Positions 17,484-26,937 of a stretch of 64,000 nucleotides of DNA are shown in pieces. Every line of letters starts with the position of its first letter. The stretch's first letter is position 1. This DNA is from Henriciella mobilis. GTDB lineage: Bacteria; Pseudomonadota; Alphaproteobacteria; Caulobacterales; Hyphomonadaceae. A program made the translations under genes and the position numbers. The stretch is taken from assembly GCF_003576315.1 (NCBI RefSeq), contig NZ_QWFZ01000033.1, forward strand, positions 186,001 to 250,000, given 5' to 3'. The notes beneath the pieces were generated by a model, which searched no databases, was not told the DNA's origin, and saw only the letters and a list, made by a program, of their open reading frames with translations.

Positions 17484-20188
17484 AAATTCGCTCCATCGCA
17501 GTCAATCAGTTCAAGAAGTTTACGACGCCGGTGTGCCTCGACAATATCGGCGGCGGCTTGAACGTCGTCGTCGGTCCCAACGAAATGGGGAAGTCAACGC
17601 TACTCGATGCGCTGCGCGCCGCGCTGTTCGAGAAATACAGCTCCAAGGCGCAGCCAATTACAGCGCTACAAAATGACCGGAACCAGGCCGCACCTGTGGT
17701 CGAGCTCGCATTCGAGGTCGATGACGGTATTTATCGCATCAGAAAGCGTTTCGTAAAGAAGCCATACGCTCACCTGTTCTGCCCGGACGGAAGAAAGCTG
17801 GAGGGCGATGAAGCGGAGGATACGCTGCGCGATCTTCTCGGGTTCGACGAACCCGGCAAGACGGGTGCAAAGCCCGAGACCCTCGGTATGTGGAATGTGC
17901 TCTGGGTTCAGCAAGGTCAGTCCTTTGGTGCGCTCGATCTTCCTGACAGCGCGCGCTCAAACCTTCACAGCGCACTGGAGTCGGAGGTCGGTGAGGTTCT
18001 AGGTGGCAGGCGAGGAAGGGCCTTGCCCGACGCTGTGGAGAAACAGCTCTCCGAAATTGTCACGTCCACCGGTAAGCCGCGTGGCGGTTACAAGGAGCTA
18101 ATAGACGAAGTACAGACTCTGAGTTCAGATCTCGAAGCGCTGCAAAACCGCCGCAGCGATCTCTCCAGAACTCTGGAAGGCTTGGAAACCGCACAGGAAA
18201 CGCTCGCGCGGCTTTCATCGGGAGAGCAAGACCAGAAGGACAAGGAGGAATTGAACGCAGCGCGAAACCGCCATGGTGAGCTTGCCAAGCTGGAATCACG
18301 CATTGAGGCTGCGGCGACTGATGTTGAGCTGAAGAAGCGCAATCTGGAACAAGCCGAACAGGCCCTTGCCGAGCGTCGCACTCTAAAAGATCAACTCACG
18401 AGCGACGCTGCGACGGTCGAGGCGGCGAAGGAGAAACTCGACGAGGTTCGCGAAAAAGATCGGGAGCTGAGGAAACAAGTCGAGGGGCTTCGGAATTATG
18501 CGAAGAAAACCGAGGATGCCGTCACCGAGGCGGATAAGGCTGTGTCGATGGCACGCCGCGTTCTCACTGCCGTTCAGCGCGCGGGCCGCATTCGTGAGCT
18601 TCAGGAGCGGTACGAGAAAGCATACGAGGCCGAGAAGAAGCAAAGGGCCGCCCAACAGGGCGCTGCGGCCATTCTCGTGACCGACGAGAATATTGAAGCG
18701 ATCAGAGATGCCGCGAAGAAATTGGAAACTGCACGTTCCCGCCTTTCTGCCGCCGCGACCCTCGTCTCAATTGATATGCCTTCGGACCGTCTATCCAGGA
18801 TCGAGGTCGATGGAGCAGCACTTGCGGCCGGTCAGACATCGGTGGAAGCGGTCGAAGGGACGACGATCACCATTCCCGATTATGGCAGCATTTCTGTTCA
18901 GCCTGCGATCAAGGACCGGGATAAGCTCATCGCTCAGCAGCGCGAAGCGAACGAAGCCCTCAAGGCAGCGCTTGAGGAGTGCGGGGTCAAATCGGTTGAT
19001 GTGGCAGAGGAACAACTTGCCAAGCGCGAGAAGCTCTTGCGAGATGTGGAACTTGCCCGACAGGAAGCCGAGTTGCACGCGCCAGAGACGGACGACTATG
19101 ACGCCGGTGCGGAGCCGCTTGCGGATCACATTGCGGGCCTGAAGGACATTCTCAAACGAGAGCTGAGTGATCTTGGGATCGAGAGCTTGCCATCGGAGAA
19201 AGAGGCAGATCAGGCCCTCGCCGCTGCTCAGGAAAGTGCGCAGGAAGTCAGGGACATCCAGGCCACTGCCCGAGCGGCTCTTGGCGGGCCAGAAGAAGAG
19301 ATGGGCCGTCTCCAGACCGAGTTGGGAAGTGTGAAAGCACGATATGACGATGGGAAAGAACGTCTCGATAAGCTAAAGAGGGTACTGGCCGAAGCCGAAG
19401 AGCAGGTTTCAGATGATTATCTTGAAGCCGGTGTGACGACCGCTTCAAGGGCTGTGGCGGATCAGCAGAAAGCTGTCATAGAGCTTGAAGGACAGCGTGA
19501 GGGCGAGACGCTGCAGCAAATGGAAGCGCGGATATCACGTTTGGAAACGGCGCTACAGGAGCGTCGTGACAAGCGTTCCGACCTGAACGAGAAAGTTGTC
19601 GGGCTAAAGTCGCATATTGAAGCTCTTGAAGGCGCTGGTCTCGACGAAGCTATTCAGCAGAAAGAACGCGAGGTCGAGTTGGCCGACAATCAGCGTCAGC
19701 GCTACGAGCGAGAGGTTGCCGTGCTTACCCTTTTGTTATCGACATTGCGGTCCGCCGAGACCGAAGCGAAGGAGCGCTACCTCGAGCCAGTTCTGAAACG
19801 CGTTCGTCCCTACTTGCAGCTATTATTTCCCGGCGCTGAGATCGCGATTGATGAGAACCTCCATATCGTTGGCGTCATTCGGGAAAACGGCCACGAAGAA
19901 TCTTTCGAACATCTGAGCATGGGCACGCAGGAACAAATCGCCGTTCTTGTTCGTCTCGCATTTGCCGAGATGTTAGTCGAGCAAGGTCATCCCGCAACCG
20001 TCGTGCTGGATGATGCGCTGGTGTTTTCCGATGATCGGAGAATGGGCCGCATGTTCGATATTCTCAACATGGTGGGGCGGCAGGTTCAGATCATCGTACT
20101 TACGTGTCGTGAGCAACTTTTCGAGGGCATTGGCGGTCGCCAATTGTCCCTGAAAACTGCAAGCGGCGAAGAATTGGTTTCAGCATGA
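17480..20188 (+). CDS. YhaN/Rad50-like coiled-coil ATPase
   Basis: 902 aa SMC-like ATPase. The N-terminal Walker A GPNEMGKST is at 32-40. Long coiled coils occupy about 190-400 and 480-770, interrupted by a small beta-rich insert around 425-475 (EGTTITIPDYGSISV). The ABC signature LSMGTQEQ is near 812 and Walker B VVLDDALVF near 841. There is no CxxC zinc hook; the only central cysteine is isolated. That, with the DDALVFSDDRR form of Walker B, fits YhaN rather than SbcC. It should bridge or clamp DNA and drive the phosphoesterase encoded just upstream. The RloC-like gene follows after 39 bp. Confidence 0.9.
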   Translation: MKIRSIAVNQFKKFTTPVCLDNIGGGLNVVVGPNEMGKSTLLDALRAALFEKYSSKAQPITALQNDRNQAAPVVELAFEVDDGIYRIRKRFVKKPYAHLFCPDGRKLEGDEAEDTLRDLLGFDEPGKTGAKPETLGMWNVLWVQQGQSFGALDLPDSARSNLHSALESEVGEVLGGRRGRALPDAVEKQLSEIVTSTGKPRGGYKELIDEVQTLSSDLEALQNRRSDLSRTLEGLETAQETLARLSSGEQDQKDKEELNAARNRHGELAKLESRIEAAATDVELKKRNLEQAEQALAERRTLKDQLTSDAATVEAAKEKLDEVREKDRELRKQVEGLRNYAKKTEDAVTEADKAVSMARRVLTAVQRAGRIRELQERYEKAYEAEKKQRAAQQGAAAILVTDENIEAIRDAAKKLETARSRLSAAATLVSIDMPSDRLSRIEVDGAALAAGQTSVEAVEGTTITIPDYGSISVQPAIKDRDKLIAQQREANEALKAALEECGVKSVDVAEEQLAKREKLLRDVELARQEAELHAPETDDYDAGAEPLADHIAGLKDILKRELSDLGIESLPSEKEADQALAAAQESAQEVRDIQATARAALGGPEEEMGRLQTELGSVKARYDDGKERLDKLKRVLAEAEEQVSDDYLEAGVTTASRAVADQQKAVIELEGQREGETLQQMEARISRLETALQERRDKRSDLNEKVVGLKSHIEALEGAGLDEAIQQKEREVELADNQRQRYEREVAVLTLLLSTLRSAETEAKERYLEPVLKRVRPYLQLLFPGAEIAIDENLHIVGVIRENGHEESFEHLSMGTQEQIAVLVRLAFAEMLVEQGHPATVVLDDALVFSDDRRMGRMFDILNMVGRQVQIIVLTCREQLFEGIGGRQLSLKTASGEELVSA

Positions 20189-20227
20189 GATATTGAACTG
20201 ATTTAGCGCCGGGATGAATGCCGATCT

Positions 20228-22960
20228 GTGAAAATTAATACCGGAAGGGGGGAACTCTTGCCATTCGAAGAATCGCTAGATTGGGCGTCCAATGAAAATC
20301 GGCCGACTTGGCAGCGCGACGCTTTGCGTCGCCTTGCGGAAAATGGAGAACTGACCGAAGAGGATCTTTCAGTATTACGAACGTATATCGAAGTATCTCA
20401 GGGCCTATCGGTGGAGGCACTCCCTGCGCTTGAGCCTTTGGCACAGGAACATCTCTCTGAGGCTTCCAGCAACGCCCCTAAAACAGTTTTGGCTTCCCTT
20501 GGGCCTGTGAAGCATGTGGATCGGCTGGAATCGGACCAGCCGCCCATCCGCTTTGCCGTAAACGGGGTTACACTAATCTACGGGCCCAATGGATCGGGTA
20601 AAAGCGGCTACTGCCGCATCGCAAAGCAAACATGCCGCGCTCTGGAAACAGGCAAACTGCGAGGTAATGTCTACGACGACACTCCCCCACCCCCGGCGGA
20701 GGTGGGTATTAGCTTTCGTGTCGGTGGCGAAGACCAAGAGAAGGACGAACTCGTCTGGCGTGGTGATGAAAAGCCGCCGTCGGAACTCGCCCGAATTTCC
20801 GTATTCGATACGGCTTCCGCCAGAGTTTACGTCGATAAAGAGCGCAAGATCGAGTTTCTACCCTACGAGCTGGACCTGCTTAATAAGCTTGGCCTTGCGG
20901 TGCGTAGCTTGGACAACGAATTTAAGACACGGGAAGATGCGCTCAATAATGATCTTCGAGTCACTCTGCCGACCGGCTTTAACGAAGGTACGGTAGTTTC
21001 AAGTCTTCTAGCTAAAATGGTGCCTGAAACAGCTCTCGCAGATTTGCCGTCCAAAGATGACATCGTAAAGAACGCCGTTTGGACGGATGAGGAGCAGGCT
21101 GAGCTAGATCGCCTGATCGAAGAAACCAAGAACGATCCGGTTGCCATCGCGCGTTTACGCCGCGAAGCCAAACAGGCTCTAGGAACAGTGGGGAACAACA
21201 TCTCCGATTTCGAGAGCAAAATTGGGGATACGGCGATTAAGGCATTATCCGAAAAGCAGAAAGATGCCGTTCGCAAACGCGAGGCTGCTGAGGCAGCAGC
21301 AAGCGACCTGTTTAAAGGACAGCCGATTCCCGAAATCGGATCTGAGACATGGGCGCAGATGCTGAGATATGCGCGTGATTTTGCACTGGAAGCTTTCCCT
21401 AATGGCGAGCCGCCTCAGATTTCGACAACTGATCGATGCGTTCTATGTCAGCAAGAATTGGACGATGATGCGTCCGCTCGATTGAAGGCGTTCGATGAGT
21501 ACCTAGAGGATCGGGCCGCTGCGGACGCGGCCGCAGCCAAAACAGCTTTCGATCAGGCCGCAGCCCTAGTTTCGAATTACAGCATCAAGTCCAAAGACGA
21601 AGTTGGAACGATTCTCGCGGGCTATAGCGCGTTGGACGATGAGAGAAAGGCACTTGCAGAGAAGATAGGTGAATATTTCGGAAAGGCCAATGCGCGACTG
21701 ACGCTTCTCAAGAAGGCGTTGAAGGAACAGGACTATACGAAATTTGAAGAGCTAGAGCCTCTCCCGGAATCCATCGTCGACTTGATTTCCGCCGATGAAA
21801 AGAAACTGGCTGAGGAAAGCGAGGAATTCGACCGTCTTGCCGCTGACGATCAGGAGGCGAAGAGGTGGGCTCTGAGGATTGCGGAGTTGAGCGACCGCAA
21901 GAAGCTGAGCCAGGAAATTGCTGTGATCCTTGATCGTCTGGTTAAGCTTGAAGAACGACTCAAAATTGGCGCTTGCAGAGGCCTTTGTCAGTTACACCCC
22001 ATCACCCGTCAAATTAATTCGCGTCGTCGAAAACTTCTCACACCGTCTCTAAAGGACGCGCTCAAGGATGAACTATCGGCATTGCATCTGACGCATATCC
22101 CGGTCGATCTAAATGATCGTGGTGATTTGGGTAACAGCATAGTCGAAGTGGCTTTGTCCGCCCGACAGCGGGTCGCCAATAATAGCGAAGTCTTGAGCGA
22201 AGGGGAACAACGTGGGTTGGCGCTCGCCTGTTTCTTGGCGGAGCTTGAAGAGATAGGCCGAGATCACGGCATCATCATCGACGATCCGGTCTCATCGCTG
22301 GACCACTCACGCATGCAATCTGTTGCGCGTCGATTGGCCGAGGAGGCTGCCAAAGGTCGGCAGGTGATTGTCTTCACACACAATATTCTGTTTCATCACA
22401 TGCTTAGTGCCGAGGCGCGCCGGCTTCAGGTCGCCTGTCACGAAGAATGGATGAGTAGTCTTGGTGAGAGCCGTTTCGGTATTATCGACGATGCACAGAA
22501 GCCGAGGCAGATGAAGAACGTGACTGAACGGCTCAATGAAATTGAAGCAAATAGCAAGAGCCTCGATGAGTTGGGATATGATCCGACCGACGAGAAATTG
22601 AGAACACTAGTCGTCGGCCTTTATACGCAGATGCGTGATACTTGGGAGAGAATTGTAGAAGAGATCTTACTCAACCGTGTTGTGCAAAGGTTTAGGCCGG
22701 AGATCATGACGCAACGGCTTGAAGAAGCATGTATTGATCCCGAAAGTGACTATCCGTTGATATTCGAGGGAATGAAGAGATGTTCCCATTATTCCGGACA
22801 TGATCCTGCCGAGAGCCTCCCAACAGGCCTCCCTAAAGCGGATGAGATCGTTCAGGATATCGAAGCCCTTAAGCAATTTGCCAAAATCGCTACTGAACGG
22901 AGAAGCAAGCTTCGAAAAGGCCGCAAGTATGAACAAGGCGTGGAAGCAATACTTTTGTAA
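20228..22960 (+). CDS. RloC/PrrC-like AAA ATPase with zinc hook and HEPN-like C-terminus
   Basis: 910 aa, GTG start. Residues 20-60 form a small helical domain (RPTWQRDALRRL...ELTEEDLSVL). The ABC-type ATPase has Walker A GPNGSGKS at 119-126, signature LSEGEQRG near 656, Walker B IIIDDPVSSLDH near 680 and a VFTHN histidine near 716. A CVLC zinc hook lies near 404 between coiled coils, as in RloC. After the ATPase, a helical tail has RDTWE near 802 and RCSHYSGH near 850, compatible with the R-x4-6-H motif of HEPN ribonucleases, the domain used by the anticodon nucleases PrrC and RloC. I infer a DNA-sensing toxin that cuts RNA; tRNA as target is a guess. Confidence 0.78.
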   Translation: MKINTGRGELLPFEESLDWASNENRPTWQRDALRRLAENGELTEEDLSVLRTYIEVSQGLSVEALPALEPLAQEHLSEASSNAPKTVLASLGPVKHVDRLESDQPPIRFAVNGVTLIYGPNGSGKSGYCRIAKQTCRALETGKLRGNVYDDTPPPPAEVGISFRVGGEDQEKDELVWRGDEKPPSELARISVFDTASARVYVDKERKIEFLPYELDLLNKLGLAVRSLDNEFKTREDALNNDLRVTLPTGFNEGTVVSSLLAKMVPETALADLPSKDDIVKNAVWTDEEQAELDRLIEETKNDPVAIARLRREAKQALGTVGNNISDFESKIGDTAIKALSEKQKDAVRKREAAEAAASDLFKGQPIPEIGSETWAQMLRYARDFALEAFPNGEPPQISTTDRCVLCQQELDDDASARLKAFDEYLEDRAAADAAAAKTAFDQAAALVSNYSIKSKDEVGTILAGYSALDDERKALAEKIGEYFGKANARLTLLKKALKEQDYTKFEELEPLPESIVDLISADEKKLAEESEEFDRLAADDQEAKRWALRIAELSDRKKLSQEIAVILDRLVKLEERLKIGACRGLCQLHPITRQINSRRRKLLTPSLKDALKDELSALHLTHIPVDLNDRGDLGNSIVEVALSARQRVANNSEVLSEGEQRGLALACFLAELEEIGRDHGIIIDDPVSSLDHSRMQSVARRLAEEAAKGRQVIVFTHNILFHHMLSAEARRLQVACHEEWMSSLGESRFGIIDDAQKPRQMKNVTERLNEIEANSKSLDELGYDPTDEKLRTLVVGLYTQMRDTWERIVEEILLNRVVQRFRPEIMTQRLEEACIDPESDYPLIFEGMKRCSHYSGHDPAESLPTGLPKADEIVQDIEALKQFAKIATERRSKLRKGRKYEQGVEAILL

Positions 22961-23091
22961 GAGGCAACTACTTTCTCGCCCGTTCCAAACAAGCTCGGAT
23001 CGACTTGGGCCGTTGCAAGGCAACTACCGTGGTTGGGTCAGTTCGTTTTGAGGCTTCAACTATCGTTTCGTCTGCTTCCGGGATTTAGCAG

Positions 23092-23319
23092 TCAGGTCGT
23101 TGATTCTAGCACGGCGGCGGTTTGTCCTTCTTGCAACACGTCGCCTTCAGCAATGTTCAGAGCGGTTATTACACCCGCAGCCGGGGCGGTATAGGGAACC
23201 TCCATTTTCATCACTTCCATGATGAAGAGCTCTTGGCCCTCGGCGACTGTGTCGCCCTGTTTTACCAGCACCTTCCAGACGGTTCCGCCGGTCTCGAGTT
23301 CGATCTTGTGTTCAGACAT
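23092..23319 (-). CDS. Biotin carboxyl carrier protein-like subunit
   Basis: 75 aa single biotinyl domain. The biotin-accepting lysine lies in EVMKMEV (the common form is EAMKME), and the rest keeps the barrel pattern (GTVWKVLVKQGDTVAEGQEL ... APAAGVITALNIAEGD). It lies 16 bp downstream of an acyl-CoA carboxyltransferase gene on the same strand and should carry CO2-biotin to it. No biotin carboxylase gene is in the window, so that step must come from elsewhere in the genome. Confidence 0.9.
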   Translation of the reverse strand: MSEHKIELETGGTVWKVLVKQGDTVAEGQELFIMEVMKMEVPYTAPAAGVITALNIAEGDVLQEGQTAAVLESTT

Positions 23320-23335
23320 GGTGTCCCGTTCGTTC

Positions 23336-24883
23336 TTAGGGTCTCAGCGCAAAGGTGCGCGGTCCGAGCAGGTGCGGCAGCTGGCCCTGCACCCGATCCA
23401 GCCACTTGCAGAGCATGGGTCGGGTCTCGCGAGGATCGATGAGTTCATGGACCGCCAGTGCCTCGCTTCTTGGAAAGGGTGACTGGCGAGCCGCCAGCAT
23501 GTCTTCCAGCTCCTGCCGCTTGGCGTCTGGGTCCTCGGCGGCAGCGATCTCTCGACGAAACGCGACCGCTACGCCGCCTTCGACCGGTAGCGGTCCGCTT
23601 TCGGCGGAGGGCCAGGCGAGGACATAAGCGTCCGGTCCGTAATGAGCGGCCTGAGCGACGCCAAAACTCCGGCGCACCATGACCGACGCCCATGGCACAG
23701 TCGTCATGGCTGCCGTTATGACGGTTCGTGCGCCATGCCGGATTGTCGCTTGCTGTTCGGCCTTGGAGCCGATCATGAAGCCTGGCTCGTCGACAAAGGC
23801 CACGATCGGGATGTGGAAGGTCTCGCAAAGCTCGATGAAACGCTGTGCCTTCTGGGCGCCGTCGGCGGTCATCGAGCCGGCGAGATGCCGGCCATCATTG
23901 GCCCAGACGCCGATGACATGGCCGTTCAGCCGGGCAAGACCCGTGATCTGGCTGCGTCCATAGCCCTTTCCCATTTCAAAGAAGCTGTCGCGGTCGAGGA
24001 TCAGCGAAAGCACCCGCCGCATATCAAACGCCCTTCGCCGCTCCCGCGGGACGATCTCGATTAGCGCCTCCTCCTGCCGGTCGACTGGGTCGTCACAGCT
24101 GATAGCCGGCGCGAGTTCCCATACATTGTTCGGCATGTAGGACAGGAACCGGCGGATCTGGGCAAGCGCCTCTGTCTCATCTTCGGCGGCGTTATCAACT
24201 GCACCGTTGCGTGTGTGAACCTGCGCGCCGCCAAGCTCATCCTTGGTCAGCTTTTCTCCCATGGCGCGCTCAACAACGGCCGGCCCGGCCACGAGCAACT
24301 GGGCGGTCGACTTCGACATGACCGAAAAATGCGAGGAAACGAGCCGGGCGGCTGGCAGGCCAGCAACAGCGCCTAGCGCAGCGGACGCCACCGGCAGTGT
24401 TCCGAGCGTTTGGCCAACAGACTTGAACCGTGAGGGAGAAAAGACCGGCCCCGGCAAACTCGGACCACCGGACCCACCAACGCTGCCGCCAGCACCCTCA
24501 TGCAGCCGGACGAGCGGCATCTTGTACTGAAGGGCCAGATCCTCAGCGTAGACTGATTTACGGAGGCCTGCCGGAGATGGCGATCCACCCTTCAGGGTAA
24601 AGTCCTCGCCACCGACAATGATCCGGCGGCCATCGATCTTGGCGAAACCGAGCACAAAATTGGCCGGTGTGAAGTCCAGGAACTCGCCATTCTCCCCACG
24701 CTCCGAGGCGCCAGCAGCTTTTCCGATTTCCTCAAAACTGTCGTCATCGATCAGGGCCGCTATCCGCTCGCGGATAGTCAGGCGACCTTTGTCGTGCTGG
24801 CGCTGGACGCTCGCATCGCCGCCCTGCAGCATGGCCCGCTCCCGGCGCCGTTTGATTTCATCGACTTCTGATTTCCAGCTCAT
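23336..24883 (-). CDS. Acyl-CoA carboxylase, carboxyltransferase (beta-type) subunit
   Basis: 515 aa from the ATG at 24883. It has the two crotonase-fold carboxyltransferase halves of the propionyl/methylcrotonyl/geranyl-CoA carboxylase family: KGRLTIRERIAALIDDDSF at the start, LHEGAGGSVGGSGG in the acyl-CoA pocket near residue 130, and the second-half FVDEPGFMIGSKAEQQATIR near 370. It transfers carboxyl from biotin to an acyl-CoA. The downstream BCCP gene is its likely carrier; the acyl-CoA substrate and the biotin carboxylase partner are not identifiable here. It lies on the island near the right repeat. Confidence 0.88.
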   Translation of the reverse strand: MSWKSEVDEIKRRRERAMLQGGDASVQRQHDKGRLTIRERIAALIDDDSFEEIGKAAGASERGENGEFLDFTPANFVLGFAKIDGRRIIVGGEDFTLKGGSPSPAGLRKSVYAEDLALQYKMPLVRLHEGAGGSVGGSGGPSLPGPVFSPSRFKSVGQTLGTLPVASAALGAVAGLPAARLVSSHFSVMSKSTAQLLVAGPAVVERAMGEKLTKDELGGAQVHTRNGAVDNAAEDETEALAQIRRFLSYMPNNVWELAPAISCDDPVDRQEEALIEIVPRERRRAFDMRRVLSLILDRDSFFEMGKGYGRSQITGLARLNGHVIGVWANDGRHLAGSMTADGAQKAQRFIELCETFHIPIVAFVDEPGFMIGSKAEQQATIRHGARTVITAAMTTVPWASVMVRRSFGVAQAAHYGPDAYVLAWPSAESGPLPVEGGVAVAFRREIAAAEDPDAKRQELEDMLAARQSPFPRSEALAVHELIDPRETRPMLCKWLDRVQGQLPHLLGPRTFALRP

Positions 24884-25055
24884 GAAAGCGACATTCGCCT
24901 TTGCCTGCCTGGAAGTCAAAGACCGTCAGTCAACCAAGATTATTATCTGATGCGCTTCCGACCATAGCCGCGCGAACAATCCCCCATCCTGTAGATCGAT
25001 GGCCCCTTTCGGTCCGGGCGGATGTCTTCCGCCTGCCCACGCGATCGCGATTACC

Positions 25056-25880
25056 TCAGCTGAGTTTCTTGTCGATATATGAGATCAAAGCGTCCAGCTC
25101 TGCGAGATTAGACGTTGCGCGCGCTCCTATTGCTTCAAATTCTAGCCGGACTGAGGGCAGCAAGGCTCGGCACTGTTCGAGGAGGCGGCCGCGCTCGCGT
25201 ACCATGTCATTCATCAAAATGAGCTTCATCCCGGGAACACTACTGGGGTCTTCCTCCGCATACGGGTCATATGCCGCGAGCGACCCCATGACATCGACGA
25301 GATTGTCTTCGTCTATTCGGTCGAGGATGCCCTTGATAATCTCGTCAAAGACATATTCATCCTGGGGCTTGTTGACCTCTCGCAGCAGCGCCTGCAATTC
25401 GCTTTCACCATCTTGCCTCACGGTGCGCCGGGTCGGCGATCGTTCGAGGACATCCACCAAGACATCTGCGAAACGCGAATAGTCAACGTCGGTGGCACGG
25501 AAGGCGGCCATCATCTCGAAGTATATCGGCCAGCCTTTCGGATTGGCGCTCAACTCGTTCCCAGAGAGAACAGCTTCGGGCTTTGCCATTTCCAGGAAGC
25601 GATTGAGGTCGGTCCGGGTCGAGAATCGAAAGAATATTCGGTCCGGACAGCTGATCCGAAAAAGAAACAAGCGACCATCATCGATAGTAAAGTCCAGCAC
25701 GGGGTGTGTTCGCGCCTGTTCTGGTGTGCTGGATAGTTGGGTGATCATCTGCAGATCGTGCAACTCAGAAAGTCTATCAATAATGGTGATGATCGCCCTG
25801 TACACTGGATAATTGGCATAGATTGCGGATCGTACAGGCGCGGGCAGCGAAACAGAGAAGCGTCGATCGCCTGAGTTCAT
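25056..25880 (-). CDS. Hypothetical protein at the right end of the island
   Basis: 274 aa soluble, acidic protein that I do not recognise. There is no signal peptide or membrane segment. The C-terminal third (MNDMVRERGRLLEQCRALLP ... LDALISYIDKKL) is helical with coiled-coil character. The middle holds an acidic patch around EVNKPQDEYVFDEI and ends near YAEEDPSS. It is 173 bp from the carboxyltransferase gene and 220 bp from the right tRNA repeat. Codon use is less GC-biased than the flanking chromosome. A cargo gene of unknown role. Confidence 0.6.
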   Translation of the reverse strand: MNSGDRRFSVSLPAPVRSAIYANYPVYRAIITIIDRLSELHDLQMITQLSSTPEQARTHPVLDFTIDDGRLFLFRISCPDRIFFRFSTRTDLNRFLEMAKPEAVLSGNELSANPKGWPIYFEMMAAFRATDVDYSRFADVLVDVLERSPTRRTVRQDGESELQALLREVNKPQDEYVFDEIIKGILDRIDEDNLVDVMGSLAAYDPYAEEDPSSVPGMKLILMNDMVRERGRLLEQCRALLPSVRLEFEAIGARATSNLAELDALISYIDKKLS

Positions 25881-26102
25881 GAGGCAATTAAAATGCAGAG
25901 TTCTCGGAGTTCAAGCTGAAGAACTTGGTGCGACGCTCACACCAGATTGAATTCGGCAGTCAGGTCCGTTTCAAAAGGTCTGTCAACCTGATGTTTCGGT
26001 CATCATGATTGCCACCCCATCTAAAATCACCAACAATATTAAGGTCTGAAAGAACTGAAAAAGGTGGCAACAATCTCAATATAGTCAGAGCTCTATGGTT
26101 GC
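25881..26102. other. AT-richer spacer at the right island end
   Basis: No gene is seen. The stretch is clearly more AT-rich than the chromosome to its right and contains separated inverted arms (ATTGCCACC around 26006 and GGTGGCAACAAT around 26063) just inside the right tRNA repeat. Such arms near an att core may be recombinase or accessory-protein sites, but this is only a suggestion. Confidence 0.4.
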
Positions 26103-26147
26103 CTCTTAATCAGCGGGTCCGAGGTTCGAATCCTCGTGGGCGCACCA
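26103..26147 (+). repeat. Right 45-bp direct repeat (putative attR core), tRNA-Lys 3' half
   Basis: Exact copy of 8883-8927: anticodon loop, anticodon stem 3' side, T-arm and CCA end of tRNA-Lys, without the 5' half. It therefore encodes no tRNA and marks the boundary between the island and the resident chromosome. Confidence 0.88.
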
Positions 26148-26898
26148 CCGTCACATCGACCGCAACAAGGATACACAGCCCGGCAAAGGCCGTGGCGATG
26201 AGGGGCCATTGCACGGTCTCGAATGCGGCAAGGCTGCCTGCGCTGTCCAGCGCCCGCACAATGCCGAGCGTGCCGAGCGCATTGTGAAAGGCGATGGTCG
26301 CGTAGAGGTCTTCCGTCAGGAAAAAGACCGCGCTTGTTACCAGGCCAATCACGCTCAGAAAAGCGACCATGCTGGGCGTGTTGAATGGCGCGCTGTGGGC
26401 AAAGTGATAAACGCCAAACAAGACGCTCGCGATGATGGCTGCTGCCGGAACCGCCAGCCAAGCCCGGTATTCAACACTGCGCCGAACAGAGCCGGCCACT
26501 ACCGCCCAGCAAACCATGACTTCGGCCATGGAGACCACAAAGACCTGCGCATAGGCGTTCAGGATCACGACCGGATCAAGCGATGGTGCGCCGCCGGCCA
26601 TGTAGAAAAGCAGGCCGGCAGCGAGCCCGGCAGGTACGAAGAGCGCCGAGCGGCGCAGCGGTCCAAAGCCGCTACGGCGCGGCTGGGCCGATGCTATCGT
26701 GAAGCGCCGCCGAAGGACGAGGCCGGCTGCAAGCACGCCGATCAGCAGGTTGGCGAGGATGGCGTAGATCAGTCGCTCTACCACGGCGTCTGGCCGGCCG
26801 AGCGTGTTGATGCGCCCCTCGAGCCACCACGTCGCACCTGTCCACGCAATCCACAGGCCTAGCGCCCAGAGGATGGATTGGCCTTTATGTCCTGTCAT
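26110..26898 (-). CDS. CPBP-family intramembrane protein, resident copy
   Basis: 262 aa from the ATG at 26898, the same length as the island copy at 8890-9678 and about 88% identical by eye. It has the same features: multiple membrane segments, FGVYHFAH and HNALG motifs, and a degenerate first motif (MAEVMVCW). Its last residues are again encoded antisense to the tRNA-Lys 3' half. This shows that the run-in to the tRNA predates the split. The DUF3147 gene ends 39 bp upstream on the same strand. The cellular role is unknown. Confidence 0.82.
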   Translation of the reverse strand: MTGHKGQSILWALGLWIAWTGATWWLEGRINTLGRPDAVVERLIYAILANLLIGVLAAGLVLRRRFTIASAQPRRSGFGPLRRSALFVPAGLAAGLLFYMAGGAPSLDPVVILNAYAQVFVVSMAEVMVCWAVVAGSVRRSVEYRAWLAVPAAAIIASVLFGVYHFAHSAPFNTPSMVAFLSVIGLVTSAVFFLTEDLYATIAFHNALGTLGIVRALDSAGSLAAFETVQWPLIATAFAGLCILVAVDVTVVRPRGFEPRTR

Positions 26899-26937
26899 TG
26901 CCTCACACCCGGGTTCAGTCCTTGGGCCGCAGCGCAC

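Noticed and set aside
16341-20188. Naming the nuclease pair SbcD-SbcC
   Set aside because: The ATPase lacks the CxxC hook and has the Walker B form and small central insert of YhaN, so only a YhaO/YhaN-like label is used.
26103-26147. A second tRNA-Lys gene
   Set aside because: Only the 3' half is present; the acceptor 5' strand, D-arm and 5' anticodon stem are missing.
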